Shown piece by piece: positions 1 through 7,938 of a stretch of 15,988 nucleotides of DNA. The notes under the pieces are model-generated. The model ran no database searches. It was given only the letters and a program-made list of their open reading frames with translations, and was not told the DNA's origin. This DNA is from Acidobacteriota bacterium (GTDB lineage Bacteria; Acidobacteriota; Vicinamibacteria; Vicinamibacterales; UBA8438). The position numbers and the translations under genes are program-made. Each line of letters starts with the position of its first letter. Position 1 is the stretch's first letter. The stretch is taken from assembly GCA_011523485.1 (NCBI GenBank), contig WTGR01000909.1:1-15988 (forward strand), written 5' to 3'.

Positions 1-39
1 ATGGTGCCTGCTCGCCGCGGGCAGGATGAAGGCGGTCTG

Positions 40-1635
40 ATGCGTGCGCTGCTGAGTGTTTCCGACAAGACGGGCCTGGTAGACCTCGGCCGCGCACTGT
101 CCGCGCGCGGCGTCGAGCTGGTGTCCACCGGCGGCACGGCGCGGGCGCTGGCCGAGGCCGGGTTGCCGGTGACCCCGGTGTCCGACGTCACGGGCTTTCC
201 CGAGATGATGGACGGGCGGGTCAAGACGCTGCACCCGGCGATCCACGGCGGCATCCTCGCGCGCCGCGCCCGCCCGGACGACATGGCGGCGATCCGCGGC
301 CAGGGGATCGCGCCGATCGACGTCGTCGTGGTGAACCTCTATCCCTTCGCGCGGACGGCGGCGTCGGCGGCGACGTTCGACGAGCTGGTCGAGCAGATCG
401 ACATCGGCGGTCCCGGCATGGTGCGCGCCGCGGCGAAGAGCTTCGCGGACGTGCTGGTGGTGGTGGATCCGGCCGACTACGGCCGCGTCGCCGACGCCCT
501 GGGGAACCCCGGCGGGCCCGACCGGACGCTGCGCTTCGAGCTGGCCCGCAAGGCGTTCGCGCACACGGCCGCCTACGATGCGACCATCGCGGCGGCGCTG
601 GACGCCGTGGACACCGCCGGACCGGAATTCACCCGCGCGCCGTTCACCCTGGCCGGCGTCGTGCCGGACCGGCTCTCGGTCGAGGCGCCGAAGGTGCGCG
701 ACCTGCGCTACGGCGAGAACCCGCATCAGCGGGCGGCGCTGTACACGGACGGCGCCTGGGGGTTCGGCCGGGCGCGGGTGCTGCAGGGCAAGGCGCTGTC
801 GTTCACCAACCTGCTCGATCTCGACGCGGCGGCGCGCCTGGTCCTGGAGTTCGACGAGCCGGCGGCCGCGGTCGTCAAGCACACCAATCCGTGCGGGGCG
901 GCCACCGCGGCGACCCTGCGCGAGGCCTACGCGACGGCCCGGGGGGTGGACGAGCTGTCCGCGTTCGGCGGCATCGTGGGCCTGAACCGGCCGCTCGACG
1001 GGGAGACGGCCGGCGTGGTCGCCGAGACGTTCATCGAGTGCGTGGTGGCCCCCGCGGTGAGCGGCGCGGCGCGGGAGATCCTGGCCCGCAAGACCAACCT
1101 GCGCCTGGTCGAGGCCGACTTCGGCGGGGGCGGCGACGCGGCCCGTCGCGACGTGCGGTCCATCCTGGGCGCGTGGCTCGTGCAGGAGCGCGACCGGGTG
1201 GTCGAGAGCGCCGGCCCCTGGAAGGACGGCGCCCGCGCGGCGGCCGACGCCGTGCTGCGGGTGGTCACGAAACGCCCGCCGACGGACGAGGAGTGGGCCG
1301 CGCTGCGGTTCGCGTGGCGGGTCTGCGCCCACGTCAAGTCGAACACCGTCATCTTCTCGCGCGCGGATCGGCTGGCCGCGGTCGGGGCGGGGCAGATGAG
1401 CCGGGTGGATGCGGTCAACGTGGCGGTGATGAAGGCCGGAACGAGCCTTGCCGGCACGGTGGCGGCTTCGGACGCCTTCTTCCCCTTCCGCGACGGGCTC
1501 GACGCGATCGCGGCGGCCGGGGCGACCGCGGTCGTGCAGCCGGGCGGCTCGAAGCGCGACGACGAGGTGATCGCCGCCGCCGACGAGCACGGGATGGCGA
1601 TGGTCCTCGCCGGCCGGCGCCACTTCCGGCATTGA
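40..1635 (+). CDS. purH: Bifunctional AICAR formyltransferase / IMP cyclohydrolase PurH
   Basis: This enzyme performs the last two steps of de novo purine synthesis in the cytoplasm: formylation of AICAR by 10-formyl-THF, then ring closure to IMP. The ORF is open to the window edge, but the ATG at 40 is the likely start: GAAGG at 28-32 lies 7 nt upstream and the protein then begins MRALLSVSDKTG, as the family does. It has 531 residues, close to the usual 510-530. The N-terminal MGS-like cyclohydrolase domain (about 1-190) shows STGGTA (29-34), DGRVKTLHP and IDIGGPGMVRAAAKS. The transformylase domain shows RYGENPHQ (223-230), GKALSFTNLLD and the catalytic VKHTNPCG with Lys280-His281. The end has the typical PGGSKRDDEVIAAADEHG and RHFRH. 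The gene is complete and undamaged. It converges on the next gene with a gap of 28 bp and no visible hairpin terminator. Confidence 0.97.
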   Translation: MRALLSVSDKTGLVDLGRALSARGVELVSTGGTARALAEAGLPVTPVSDVTGFPEMMDGRVKTLHPAIHGGILARRARPDDMAAIRGQGIAPIDVVVVNLYPFARTAASAATFDELVEQIDIGGPGMVRAAAKSFADVLVVVDPADYGRVADALGNPGGPDRTLRFELARKAFAHTAAYDATIAAALDAVDTAGPEFTRAPFTLAGVVPDRLSVEAPKVRDLRYGENPHQRAALYTDGAWGFGRARVLQGKALSFTNLLDLDAAARLVLEFDEPAAAVVKHTNPCGAATAATLREAYATARGVDELSAFGGIVGLNRPLDGETAGVVAETFIECVVAPAVSGAAREILARKTNLRLVEADFGGGGDAARRDVRSILGAWLVQERDRVVESAGPWKDGARAAADAVLRVVTKRPPTDEEWAALRFAWRVCAHVKSNTVIFSRADRLAAVGAGQMSRVDAVNVAVMKAGTSLAGTVAASDAFFPFRDGLDAIAAAGATAVVQPGGSKRDDEVIAAADEHGMAMVLAGRRHFRH

Positions 1636-1663
1636 CGGCCGCGCGATGCGTCGGGGGACGAGC

Positions 1664-3669
1664 CTACGGCAGGAGCGGCACGAGGTCGACGTAGTCGATC
1701 AGCACGTCGGCGTTCGGATGCGCTCGCACCCGCAGCTCGACGCGGCGCAGCACCTCATCGGTCTCGAATGACAGTTGAAGGTCGCGTAACGGTCGCTGGT
1801 CAGTCGCGCAGCCGGCACCTCGATAGACGCCAAGTTGTCGTTCTCGGTGGCGCGAACGTCGAACCATGCCGCGGTGGCAACCTCCGTGGCGCTTCGGAGT
1901 CGAAGCGCCACCTGCGCTCGATAGGACCCGGGGTCGAGATCAATCCAGGGTCCGAAAGCGGCGTACCCGCTCTCATGCGCGGGCCGACTGGCCCGTGCGC
2001 CACCTCCGCTGGCCTGCGTGTCCACGATCGTGGTGGCGTCCGAGCGCGGCGGCATGCGCTCGGCCTCGAATCGGTGGTGTGTGTCGCTGCGCACGGACCG
2101 GATGATCTCCGCCGCACGCGTGCGGTCCGCCCGGGATGCCGAATCGGCCGTCGGCTGGACCGGGAGGACGAAGGCTGCCAGCGCTACGGCCGCCGACCAG
2201 ACGATTCCCAGGCGATTCCGCCGTGGCGTGCTCCACACGAAGCCGGTGATCAGAAGAAGCGCCGCCGCCATCACCCAGACGACATTGGGGAGGTACGAGA
2301 GGTAACGTTCGAAGTCCCAGAAATAGAAGCTCGGAAAGGAGTAGCGCAGGTCGACGGGAAGCAACGAGTTTCGCTCCCACACCAGCTCGGAGTAGTAGGG
2401 AAACAACGCGGCGGGCGTCTGAACCCACCGTGTCGCCAGCGCGACCTGATACGCCAGTCCCGTCAGGACGAGGGGCCGAACGTATGGTTCGATCGTCACC
2501 TGCTCGTCCCTGAGCCAGATCCCCAGCGGAACCAGCCACAGCCACATCGCCGACCAGGCGAAACGCCCGGCGGGTCCGCCGCCTCCGTACCAGTTCGACT
2601 CCATCGCGTTCGGTACGATCAGCGAGCCGTAGAGGAGCAGCCATGGCACGGTCAGCGGGTGTCGCCGGTGCGCCATGTGGCCGAGTCCGATCAGTCCCGG
2701 CAGCAATAGTGGCTGCTGGAAGAACATGCCCTGGGCCTGGTCGAGATGCAGTCCCAGAAGGATCTCCAGCACCGGAAGGGGGTCGGTGGCGAGGTGACCG
2801 AGACGTCGCCAACCCAGCACGCCGCCGTACGTCTGCAGGTGCCACCACATCAGCGATCCGCTGCCGATAGCGAAGAGCGCCGCAAGCATCAGCGCGAAGC
2901 GGCGGCCGTCGCGCCAGGCCCGCCACCCGCCGACGACGGCGAGCACCACCGACGTGGCGAGGTACTTCGTATGGAGCCAGGGGAGCAGCCCGGCGATGAG
3001 CCAGTAGCCGGCCCAACCCCACCGCGAGCGCGGCGACGCGCTCCACACCCAAGTGACGAGCGCGAGGACGGCTACGCCGCACGGCAGGTCCGGATAGATC
3101 TGCGAGGCGCCGAAGACCGCCGGCACGCTGGCGACTACACCCAGGACGGCGAGCCTCGCCGCACCGGGAGAGAGGCTCTGGCGGATCCAGCGCCAACTGC
3201 CGAGGGCCAGCAATGACAACACGAGCACGCACAGAGCGAGCCGCGCCGCGAGCACGCCTCCGAACGCCCACGGCGCAGCCACCAGAACGCTGAGCCCAGG
3301 GGTGTGCACCGGCGACCAACCATTGTCCGTGGGCACGACATGCTCGTCGATGGGGCCGTATATCTCGCGCGTCATGGCGTCCGACCAGTAGTTGTTGCGC
3401 AACTCCAGGTCCCCGTCGCGGACAATGCTGGCGGACATGATCAGGTAGTGCGGCTCGTCGCCGCCGAGTTGCAGCCGCCCCGACTGCATCCACCTGGTCG
3501 TCAGGACGACGCTCACGACGATCGCGCACAACGCCACGAACCGCCAGCCGAATGCGCCGCTGCCGAGGCGCCGCAGCCCGCCAGCGAATCCTGTTCGCCA
3601 AGTCGTCACGCCAAGACATGCACAACCCGTTTTACGGATCGGAGCCGGAACCGTATCGTGTGGCCGCAA
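1664..3669 (-). CDS. GT-C type integral membrane glycosyltransferase (frameshifted near its 3' end)
   Basis: A polytopic membrane protein with about 10-12 hydrophobic segments. After the first one comes GGDEPHYL (Asp71-Glu72), the acidic motif of GT-C transferases that use polyprenyl-phosphate sugars (PMT/ArnT/GT39-like). SQIYPDLP lies in a later loop. After the last helix (about residue 520) comes a soluble C-terminal tail resembling a beta-sandwich or carbohydrate-binding module, with PWIDLDPGSYRAQVALRLR. As read, the frame ends at 1699 in an aberrant Cys-rich tail. One added base between 1776 and 1777 continues the domain after ...DRYATF as ELSFETDEVLRRVELRV and on to LVPLLP, stop at 1664, giving 668 residues. 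The start is uncertain: TTG at 3669, just below a good -10 box, or GTG at 3609. It is divergent from the putative polyprenyl-phosphoryl-arabinose genes, so a role as their transferase is plausible but unproven. The acceptor is unknown. Confidence 0.8.
3631..3659 (+). promoter_or_regulatory. Weak candidate promoter for the HAD-UbiA / DprE1 / DprE2 genes
   Basis: TTTACG (3631-3636) and TATCGT (3654-3659) are separated by exactly 17 bp, each matching the sigma-70 consensus at 4 of 6 bases. The start would be near 3666, giving a leader of about 85 nt to the ATG at 3753. It overlaps the 5' end of the opposing GT-C gene, so the two promoters could interfere. This is a match by eye only. Confidence 0.25.
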
Positions 3670-3686
3670 TGGTAGGATCCGCTCGG

Positions 3687-3692
3687 ATTATA
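3687..3692 (-). promoter_or_regulatory. Putative -10 element of the GT-C gene
   Basis: The minus strand reads a perfect TATAAT here, which stands out in very GC-rich DNA. It lies 17 nt before the TTG at 3669, so transcription would begin about 10 nt before that codon. No convincing -35 hexamer is visible at 16-18 bp spacing. Confidence 0.45.
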
Positions 3693-3752
3693 GGTGGAAA
3701 GGACAGACCCAGGCAGGCTGTACGGAACGGTCGTGGCCGGTCAACCGGTCGG

Positions 3753-5204
3753 ATGAGGGGCCTGGCCCGGGACGAGGTTTCGATACCCCTGGTAGTCGAC
3801 GTAGACGGGACCCTTGTAAGGGGCGGCCTGCTGAGCGAGGCGGTGACGCGACTGGTCAGGGTCTCGCCGCGGGCGCTGTTGAGCCTGTTGTTCCGGGCGG
3901 TCCTCTCCATTGTGGACGGCGGTGCCGCGGTCAGACGCAAACTGGCCCGGTTGGCTCCACCCGCGCCGGCGACGTTGGCCCTCGACGAGGCCGTGACCGC
4001 GGAGATCGCCGCCGCGCAGCAGGCGGGGCGGCAGATATGGCTGGCGTCGGGCGCCGGCGGACGCTTGGTGGCGCCGCTTGCCGAAGCCGTCGGCGCGGCC
4101 GGTTGGCTTGCCACGGACGGGCGGACGATGCTGGTCGGCGCGGCCAGGTCCGCGGTTCTCGTCGAGCGTTTCGGCGAGGGTGGGTTCGACTATGTCGGCA
4201 GCCGGCGATGCGACCTTCCGGTCTGGCGCCGGGCGCGGCGTGCGGTCGGGGTTGGGCTGTCCCCCCGACTCCTGCAGGCGGTCCGAACGCTGCACGGCGA
4301 GGCGCGGCTGTTGCCCGGGTCCGGCGGACGCGCGCTCGACTACCTCCTGGCCCTCCGGCCGCACCAGTGGATCAAGAACCTGGTCGCGTTCGGGCCGCTG
4401 GTTGCCTCGCACGAGACGAGTCCACAGCCGTATCTGGTGGCGGCGGCGTTGTTTGGCGTGCTCTCGGCGTGTGCTTCGGGCGCCTATCTGCTCAACGATC
4501 TGCTCGATCTGCCGTACGACCGCGCGCACCCGCGCAAACGCCATCGGCCGCTGGCGGCGGGCAGGTTGCCGCTGTTGCCGGCCGGCTGCCTGGGAGTGGC
4601 GCTGGTGGCGGGGGGAGTCGCCGCGGCCTTCGGCCTGTCTGCGGCGGCGGGGGTCTGCGTGGCCTCCTACGTGCTGCTGACGTTCGCCTACTCGCTGGCA
4701 CTGAAACGGAGACTCTTCGTGGACGTGGCGGTGTTGGCTCTGCTCTTCACCGTTCGCACGCTCGCGGGCGCGGCGGCCATCTTGGTCCCGGTGTCGTCGT
4801 GGTTCCTGGCCTTCGCCTTCTTCGTCTTTCTCGCCCTGGCCATCCTCAAGCGGCAGAGCGAGCTGTCCGGCCTGCGGGCGGCCGGAGGCTCGGCGCTGCC
4901 CGGTCGCGCCTACATGGTGGAGGATCGCGCGGTGCTCGCCGCGTTCGCGGCGGCCAGCGGGATGGCGTCGGTCGTCGTTCTGGCGCTGTACATGCAGAGT
5001 CCCGAGGTGCGCGCCCTCTACGGCCGGCCGGAAGTGTTGTGGCTTGTGGGGCCATTGCTCGTCACCTGGCTCGGGCGGATGACGCTGCTGGCCGACCGCG
5101 GAGCGCTCGGCGACGACCCGGTCCTGTTTGCCGTCGGCGACCGGGTGACTTGGCTGACCGTCCTGGGCGCCGGCGCCGCGGCGGTCGGCGCGGCCGTGCT
5201 GTGA
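3753..5204 (+). CDS. HAD-UbiA fusion, decaprenyl-phosphate phosphoribosyltransferase-like
   Basis: The UbiA half (about residues 190-483) resembles mycobacterial Rv3806c. That enzyme moves 5-phosphoribose from PRPP to polyprenyl phosphate, the committed step to polyprenyl-phosphoryl-arabinose. It shows LRPHQWIKNLVAF and the Mg/diphosphate motif NDLLDLPYDRAHPRKRHRP (from Asn248), then about seven more membrane segments. The first 180 residues form a HAD-like domain with DVDGTLV (Asp16, Asp18). In such fusions it could remove the 5-phosphate from the lipid product, as a separate phosphatase does in mycobacteria. The later HAD motifs look weak: the expected Lys position reads GAARSAVL, and the usual G-D/N-S site before the acidic residue reads VGSRRCDLPVW. 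I chose ATG 3753 because it gives 483 residues and a HAD motif near the N-terminus; upstream codons add an unlikely basic leader. No clear ribosome site. The next gene begins 25-58 bp downstream. Confidence 0.9.
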   Translation: MRGLARDEVSIPLVVDVDGTLVRGGLLSEAVTRLVRVSPRALLSLLFRAVLSIVDGGAAVRRKLARLAPPAPATLALDEAVTAEIAAAQQAGRQIWLASGAGGRLVAPLAEAVGAAGWLATDGRTMLVGAARSAVLVERFGEGGFDYVGSRRCDLPVWRRARRAVGVGLSPRLLQAVRTLHGEARLLPGSGGRALDYLLALRPHQWIKNLVAFGPLVASHETSPQPYLVAAALFGVLSACASGAYLLNDLLDLPYDRAHPRKRHRPLAAGRLPLLPAGCLGVALVAGGVAAAFGLSAAAGVCVASYVLLTFAYSLALKRRLFVDVAVLALLFTVRTLAGAAAILVPVSSWFLAFAFFVFLALAILKRQSELSGLRAAGGSALPGRAYMVEDRAVLAAFAAASGMASVVVLALYMQSPEVRALYGRPEVLWLVGPLLVTWLGRMTLLADRGALGDDPVLFAVGDRVTWLTVLGAGAAAVGAAVL

Positions 5205-5262
5205 TGGGAGAGGCTCAGCTCGGGCGGGGATGCTCGGGCCGGACGGTCGGGGAGTCGGCGGC

Positions 5263-6591
5263 GTGAAGATCTCCGGGTGGGGGCGGTATCCGGTCGTCGA
5301 CTGCGGCACGGCGGCGCTGCGCGGACCCGAAGACCTGGGCGGCGTGCTGGCCCGCCGCGGCACGTTGATCGCGCGCGGGCAGGGGCGGTCCTACGCGGAC
5401 GCGGCGCTCAACCGCGACCTGACGCTCTCGACGCTGGGGCTGGGACGGATGCAGGCGTTCGACGCCGACACGGGCGTGCTGACCTGCGAGGCGGGCGTCG
5501 GTCTGGACGACATCCTGCGGACGTTCGTGCCGCGGGGCTGGTTTCCGCCGGTCGTGCCGGGGACGAAGTTCGTCACCGTCGGCGGCATGATCGCGGCCGA
5601 CGTGCACGGGAAGAACCACCACCGCGACGGGACGTTCGGAGCCCACGTGGAGGCGCTGACGCTGGCGACGGCGGACGGCGGTGTCCGCGCGTGCAGCCGG
5701 ATGCGGGACGCCGACCTGTTCCGGGCCACGCTCGGCGGCATGGGGCTGACCGGCGTGATCCTGTCCGCGAGCTTCCGGATGCAACGGATCGAGACGTCCT
5801 TCGTGCTGGCCGAGACCGTGGCGGCGGCGGATCTCGACGCGGCGATGGCGGTCTTCGAGGCGTCGCACGGCTGGCCGTACAGCGTGGCCTGGATCGACTG
5901 CTTGGCGCGCGGCCGGCGGCTGGGCCGATCGCTGGTCCTGCGGGGGGCGCCGATGCACCGCCGTGCGCTGCCCGCCGCCCTGGCGTCGCGGCCGTTGCGG
6001 CCGGCCCCCGAGGGCAGGATCCGCGTGCCCGTCGATGCCCCGCCGCTGCTGCTCAACCGCTGGTCGGTAGGCCTTTTCAACGGCCTGTACCACCGGCGGG
6101 GACGCGCGCGCGCCGGCCCGCGGCCGGTGCATTTCGATCCCTTCTTCTTTCCGCTGGATCGGATCGACGGGTGGAACCGGCTGTACGGCCGGCGCGGCTT
6201 CGTCCAGTACCAGTGCGTGCTGCCCGCCGGCGAGAGCGCCGCCGGTCTCTCTGCGCTCCTCGGTTGCGTGTCCGCGGCCGGACAGGGTTCGTTCCTCGCC
6301 GTCCTCAAGCGATTCGGCCCCGCCGGCGAGGGCCTGATGTCGTTTCCAACCGAAGGCTACACGCTGGCGCTCGACCTGCCGCTGCGCCGGGGAACGCTGG
6401 CCCTGGTCGACGCCCTGGACGGGATTACCCACGCGCACGGCGGGCGCATCTACTTCGCGAAGGACGCCTGCTGCCGGCCGGAACGGATGCGCGAGGGGTA
6501 TCCGCAACATGCCGCCTTCGAGGCGGTACGGAACGCGTGGGGCGCACCCCGGAAGTTCGCGTCGGAGCTCTCCCGGCGCTTGGCGCTGTGA
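5263..6591 (+). CDS. dprE1: FAD-linked oxidase, DprE1-like (decaprenylphosphoryl-ribose 2'-oxidase)
   Basis: DprE1 oxidises the 2'-hydroxyl of polyprenyl-phosphoryl-ribose to a keto intermediate, using FAD. With the reductase encoded next it epimerises ribose to arabinose. Family marks, numbered from the GTG start, are SGWGRYP at the N-terminus, the FAD loop RGQGRSYADAALN (38-50), the flavin-site segment DVHGKNHH (113-120), and a C-terminal part with GYTLALDLPL, GGRIYFAKD (Lys400) and ASELSRRLAL. The length, 442 residues, is close to the mycobacterial enzyme. I chose GTG 5263 because GGGGAG lies 8 nt upstream and the protein then starts directly at the conserved region; ATG 5230 would add 11 residues and lacks a well-spaced ribosome site. 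The Cys targeted by benzothiazinones in Mycobacterium tuberculosis aligns with Ala369 here. The gene fits a D-arabinose pathway better than sugar-acid or alditol oxidases, because UbiA and SDR partners flank it. Confidence 0.9.
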   Translation: MKISGWGRYPVVDCGTAALRGPEDLGGVLARRGTLIARGQGRSYADAALNRDLTLSTLGLGRMQAFDADTGVLTCEAGVGLDDILRTFVPRGWFPPVVPGTKFVTVGGMIAADVHGKNHHRDGTFGAHVEALTLATADGGVRACSRMRDADLFRATLGGMGLTGVILSASFRMQRIETSFVLAETVAAADLDAAMAVFEASHGWPYSVAWIDCLARGRRLGRSLVLRGAPMHRRALPAALASRPLRPAPEGRIRVPVDAPPLLLNRWSVGLFNGLYHRRGRARAGPRPVHFDPFFFPLDRIDGWNRLYGRRGFVQYQCVLPAGESAAGLSALLGCVSAAGQGSFLAVLKRFGPAGEGLMSFPTEGYTLALDLPLRRGTLALVDALDGITHAHGGRIYFAKDACCRPERMREGYPQHAAFEAVRNAWGAPRKFASELSRRLAL

Positions 6592-6612
6592 AGGGCCGGA
6601 ACGGCGATAGCC

Positions 6613-7362
6613 ATGCCCACGAAAGACGATATCGGTCTGGCTCTGGTAATCGGCGCGACCTCCGACATCGGCCGCGCGATCGCGCTCGGACTGGCCCGCG
6701 AGGGTTGCGACCTGCAGCTCGCCGGGCGGGACCCGGTGCGGCTGAAGGCGGAGGCCGACGACATCCGGGTGCGCACCGGCGTCGCGGTGACCGAGCACGT
6801 GTGCGACGTGCTGGCCGCGGACGGCGGCGCCGCGCTGGCCGAAGCGCTCGATCCGTGCCCGGACGCGGCCGTCTGCGTGGTGGGCCTGCTCGGCGATCAG
6901 CAGGCGAGCGAGCGCGACGGTGCCGCCGCGCAGCGCGTGATGTGGACCAACTACGTCGGACCGGCGTTGTTGATGGGCGCCCTGGCGGCACGGTTCGAGG
7001 CGCGGGGCAGCGGCGTCCTGGCGGGCGTCAGCTCCGTCGCCGGCGACCGCGGCCGCGCCGCCAACTACGTCTACGGCTCGGCCAAGGCGGGATTCACCGC
7101 GTTCCTGTCCGGCCTGCGCAACCGGCTCGCGTCATCAGGCGTTCACGTCACGACCGTCAAGCCGGGCTTCGTGCGCACGCGGATGACGGAGGGCATGGCA
7201 CTGCCGCCGCTGCTGACCGCGACGCCGGAGGAAGTCGCCGGCGCGGTGGTCGAAGCCATGCGGCGCCGCAGGGAGGTCGTCTACGTCCGCCGGGTGTGGC
7301 GGGCGATCATGCTCGCCATCCGCCTGGTGCCGGAACGGCTGTTCAAGAGGATGCGGATATAG
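6613..7362 (+). CDS. dprE2: Short-chain dehydrogenase/reductase, DprE2-like (keto-sugar lipid 2'-reductase)
   Basis: The partner of DprE1: it reduces the polyprenyl-phosphoryl-2-keto-pentose with NAD(P)H to polyprenyl-phosphoryl-D-arabinose. The 249-residue protein is a classical SDR: nucleotide loop GATSDIGRA (14-22), TNYVGP with Asn113, the catalytic segment SSVAGDRG with Ser140/141, YGSAK with Tyr154 and Lys158, then VKPGFVRTRM. The last 25 residues (VWRAIMLAIRLVPERLFKRM) form a basic amphipathic helix, suggesting contact with the membrane where the lipid substrate lies. It starts 21 bp after the oxidase gene, so the two are almost surely co-transcribed. The ATG is preceded only by a distant AAGGG. 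SDR substrate cannot be read from sequence alone; the assignment rests on the UbiA-oxidase-SDR order. Confidence 0.85.
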   Translation: MPTKDDIGLALVIGATSDIGRAIALGLAREGCDLQLAGRDPVRLKAEADDIRVRTGVAVTEHVCDVLAADGGAALAEALDPCPDAAVCVVGLLGDQQASERDGAAAQRVMWTNYVGPALLMGALAARFEARGSGVLAGVSSVAGDRGRAANYVYGSAKAGFTAFLSGLRNRLASSGVHVTTVKPGFVRTRMTEGMALPPLLTATPEEVAGAVVEAMRRRREVVYVRRVWRAIMLAIRLVPERLFKRMRI

Positions 7363-7395
7363 CGGGAGGCGGTGGCGCCCCGGCCGTACCTCGGC

Positions 7396-7938
7396 TCACC
7401 GGCTCCCGACTGCCGCCGGGTCGGCGGGCGGCTCGTCCGGCGCGCCCGGGGCGACTTGCGCCTCCGCCGGAGGCTTGGCCGGCATGCTCACGGTGAAGCG
7501 GTGCGGTTCGTACGTCCGTTCCACGATCCCTTGCAGGCGGGCGACATCCTTGCCGTGTTCGTCCAGCTTCTCCTCGAGCCGCTGACGGTCGTTCCGGGCC
7601 TCCGCGAAGCCGGCCTGCATGGCGGCCAGCGCCTCGGCGAAGCGGCGATCGACCTCGGCGAAGCGGCGGTCGGTATCGGTCCTGACCTCGGCGAAGCGGC
7701 GGTCGAGGTCCGCGCCAATCTCGGTGAAACGGCGATCGGCATGGGCGGCGGTCTCGGTGAAGCGGCGATCGACCTCGGCGAAGCGGCGGTCGATATCGGT
7801 CCTGACCTCGGCGAAGCGGCGGTCGAGACGACGATAGAAGAAGCGGAGCACCGCCACCAGGATCCCCAGCGAGGTCAACTGGAGCGTCACCAGGCCGGCG
7901 ACGGCGCCCCCGAGTACGGCTGGATCGACAGTCATCAT
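7396..7938 (-). CDS. Membrane-anchored coiled-coil protein with DRRFAEV repeats
   Basis: A 180-residue protein of unknown function. Residues about 8-32 (from VLGGAVAGLV to LVAVLRFFYRR) form one membrane segment. A long coiled coil follows, built from repeats of D-R-R-F-[AT]-E-[VTI], which occur at least eight times between about residues 35 and 105. It continues to ERTYEPHRF, then ends in a Pro/Ala-rich tail. The repeat region contains a near-exact 75-bp duplication. Such proteins are common in bacterial genomes as uncharacterised coiled-coil proteins; I assign no function. The ATG at 7938 is preferred over upstream in-frame codons because the N-terminal extension is Arg/Pro-rich and unlike protein. 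There is no clear Shine-Dalgarno, but ATGA overlaps the stop of a small upstream ORF. The gene converges with the SDR gene, 33 bp apart. Confidence 0.75.
   Translation of the reverse strand: MMTVDPAVLGGAVAGLVTLQLTSLGILVAVLRFFYRRLDRRFAEVRTDIDRRFAEVDRRFTETAAHADRRFTEIGADLDRRFAEVRTDTDRRFAEVDRRFAEALAAMQAGFAEARNDRQRLEEKLDEHGKDVARLQGIVERTYEPHRFTVSMPAKPPAEAQVAPGAPDEPPADPAAVGSR
7633..7827. repeat. 75-bp direct duplication inside the coiled-coil gene
   Basis: Bases 7633-7707 recur at 7753-7827, offset by exactly 120 bp (40 codons), with two mismatches (7638/7758 and 7673/7793). The intervening bases carry further diverged copies of the CTCGGCGAAGCGGCG unit. The period is a multiple of three, so copy-number change would lengthen or shorten the coiled coil in frame. 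Confidence 0.9.

Noticed and set aside
1770..1785. Programmed frameshift in the GT-C gene
   Set aside because: The codons at the break (ACC TTC AAC) offer no slippery heptamer, unlike the G run in ispE.
5263..6591. Alditol oxidase or L-gulonolactone oxidase
   Set aside because: DVHGKNHH, SGWGRYP and the UbiA/SDR neighbours fit DprE1; flavin attachment motifs of covalent sugar-acid oxidases are not evident.
7633..7827. Possible CRISPR-like array
   Set aside because: The repeats are in-frame coding units of a coiled coil with no unique spacers of constant length.
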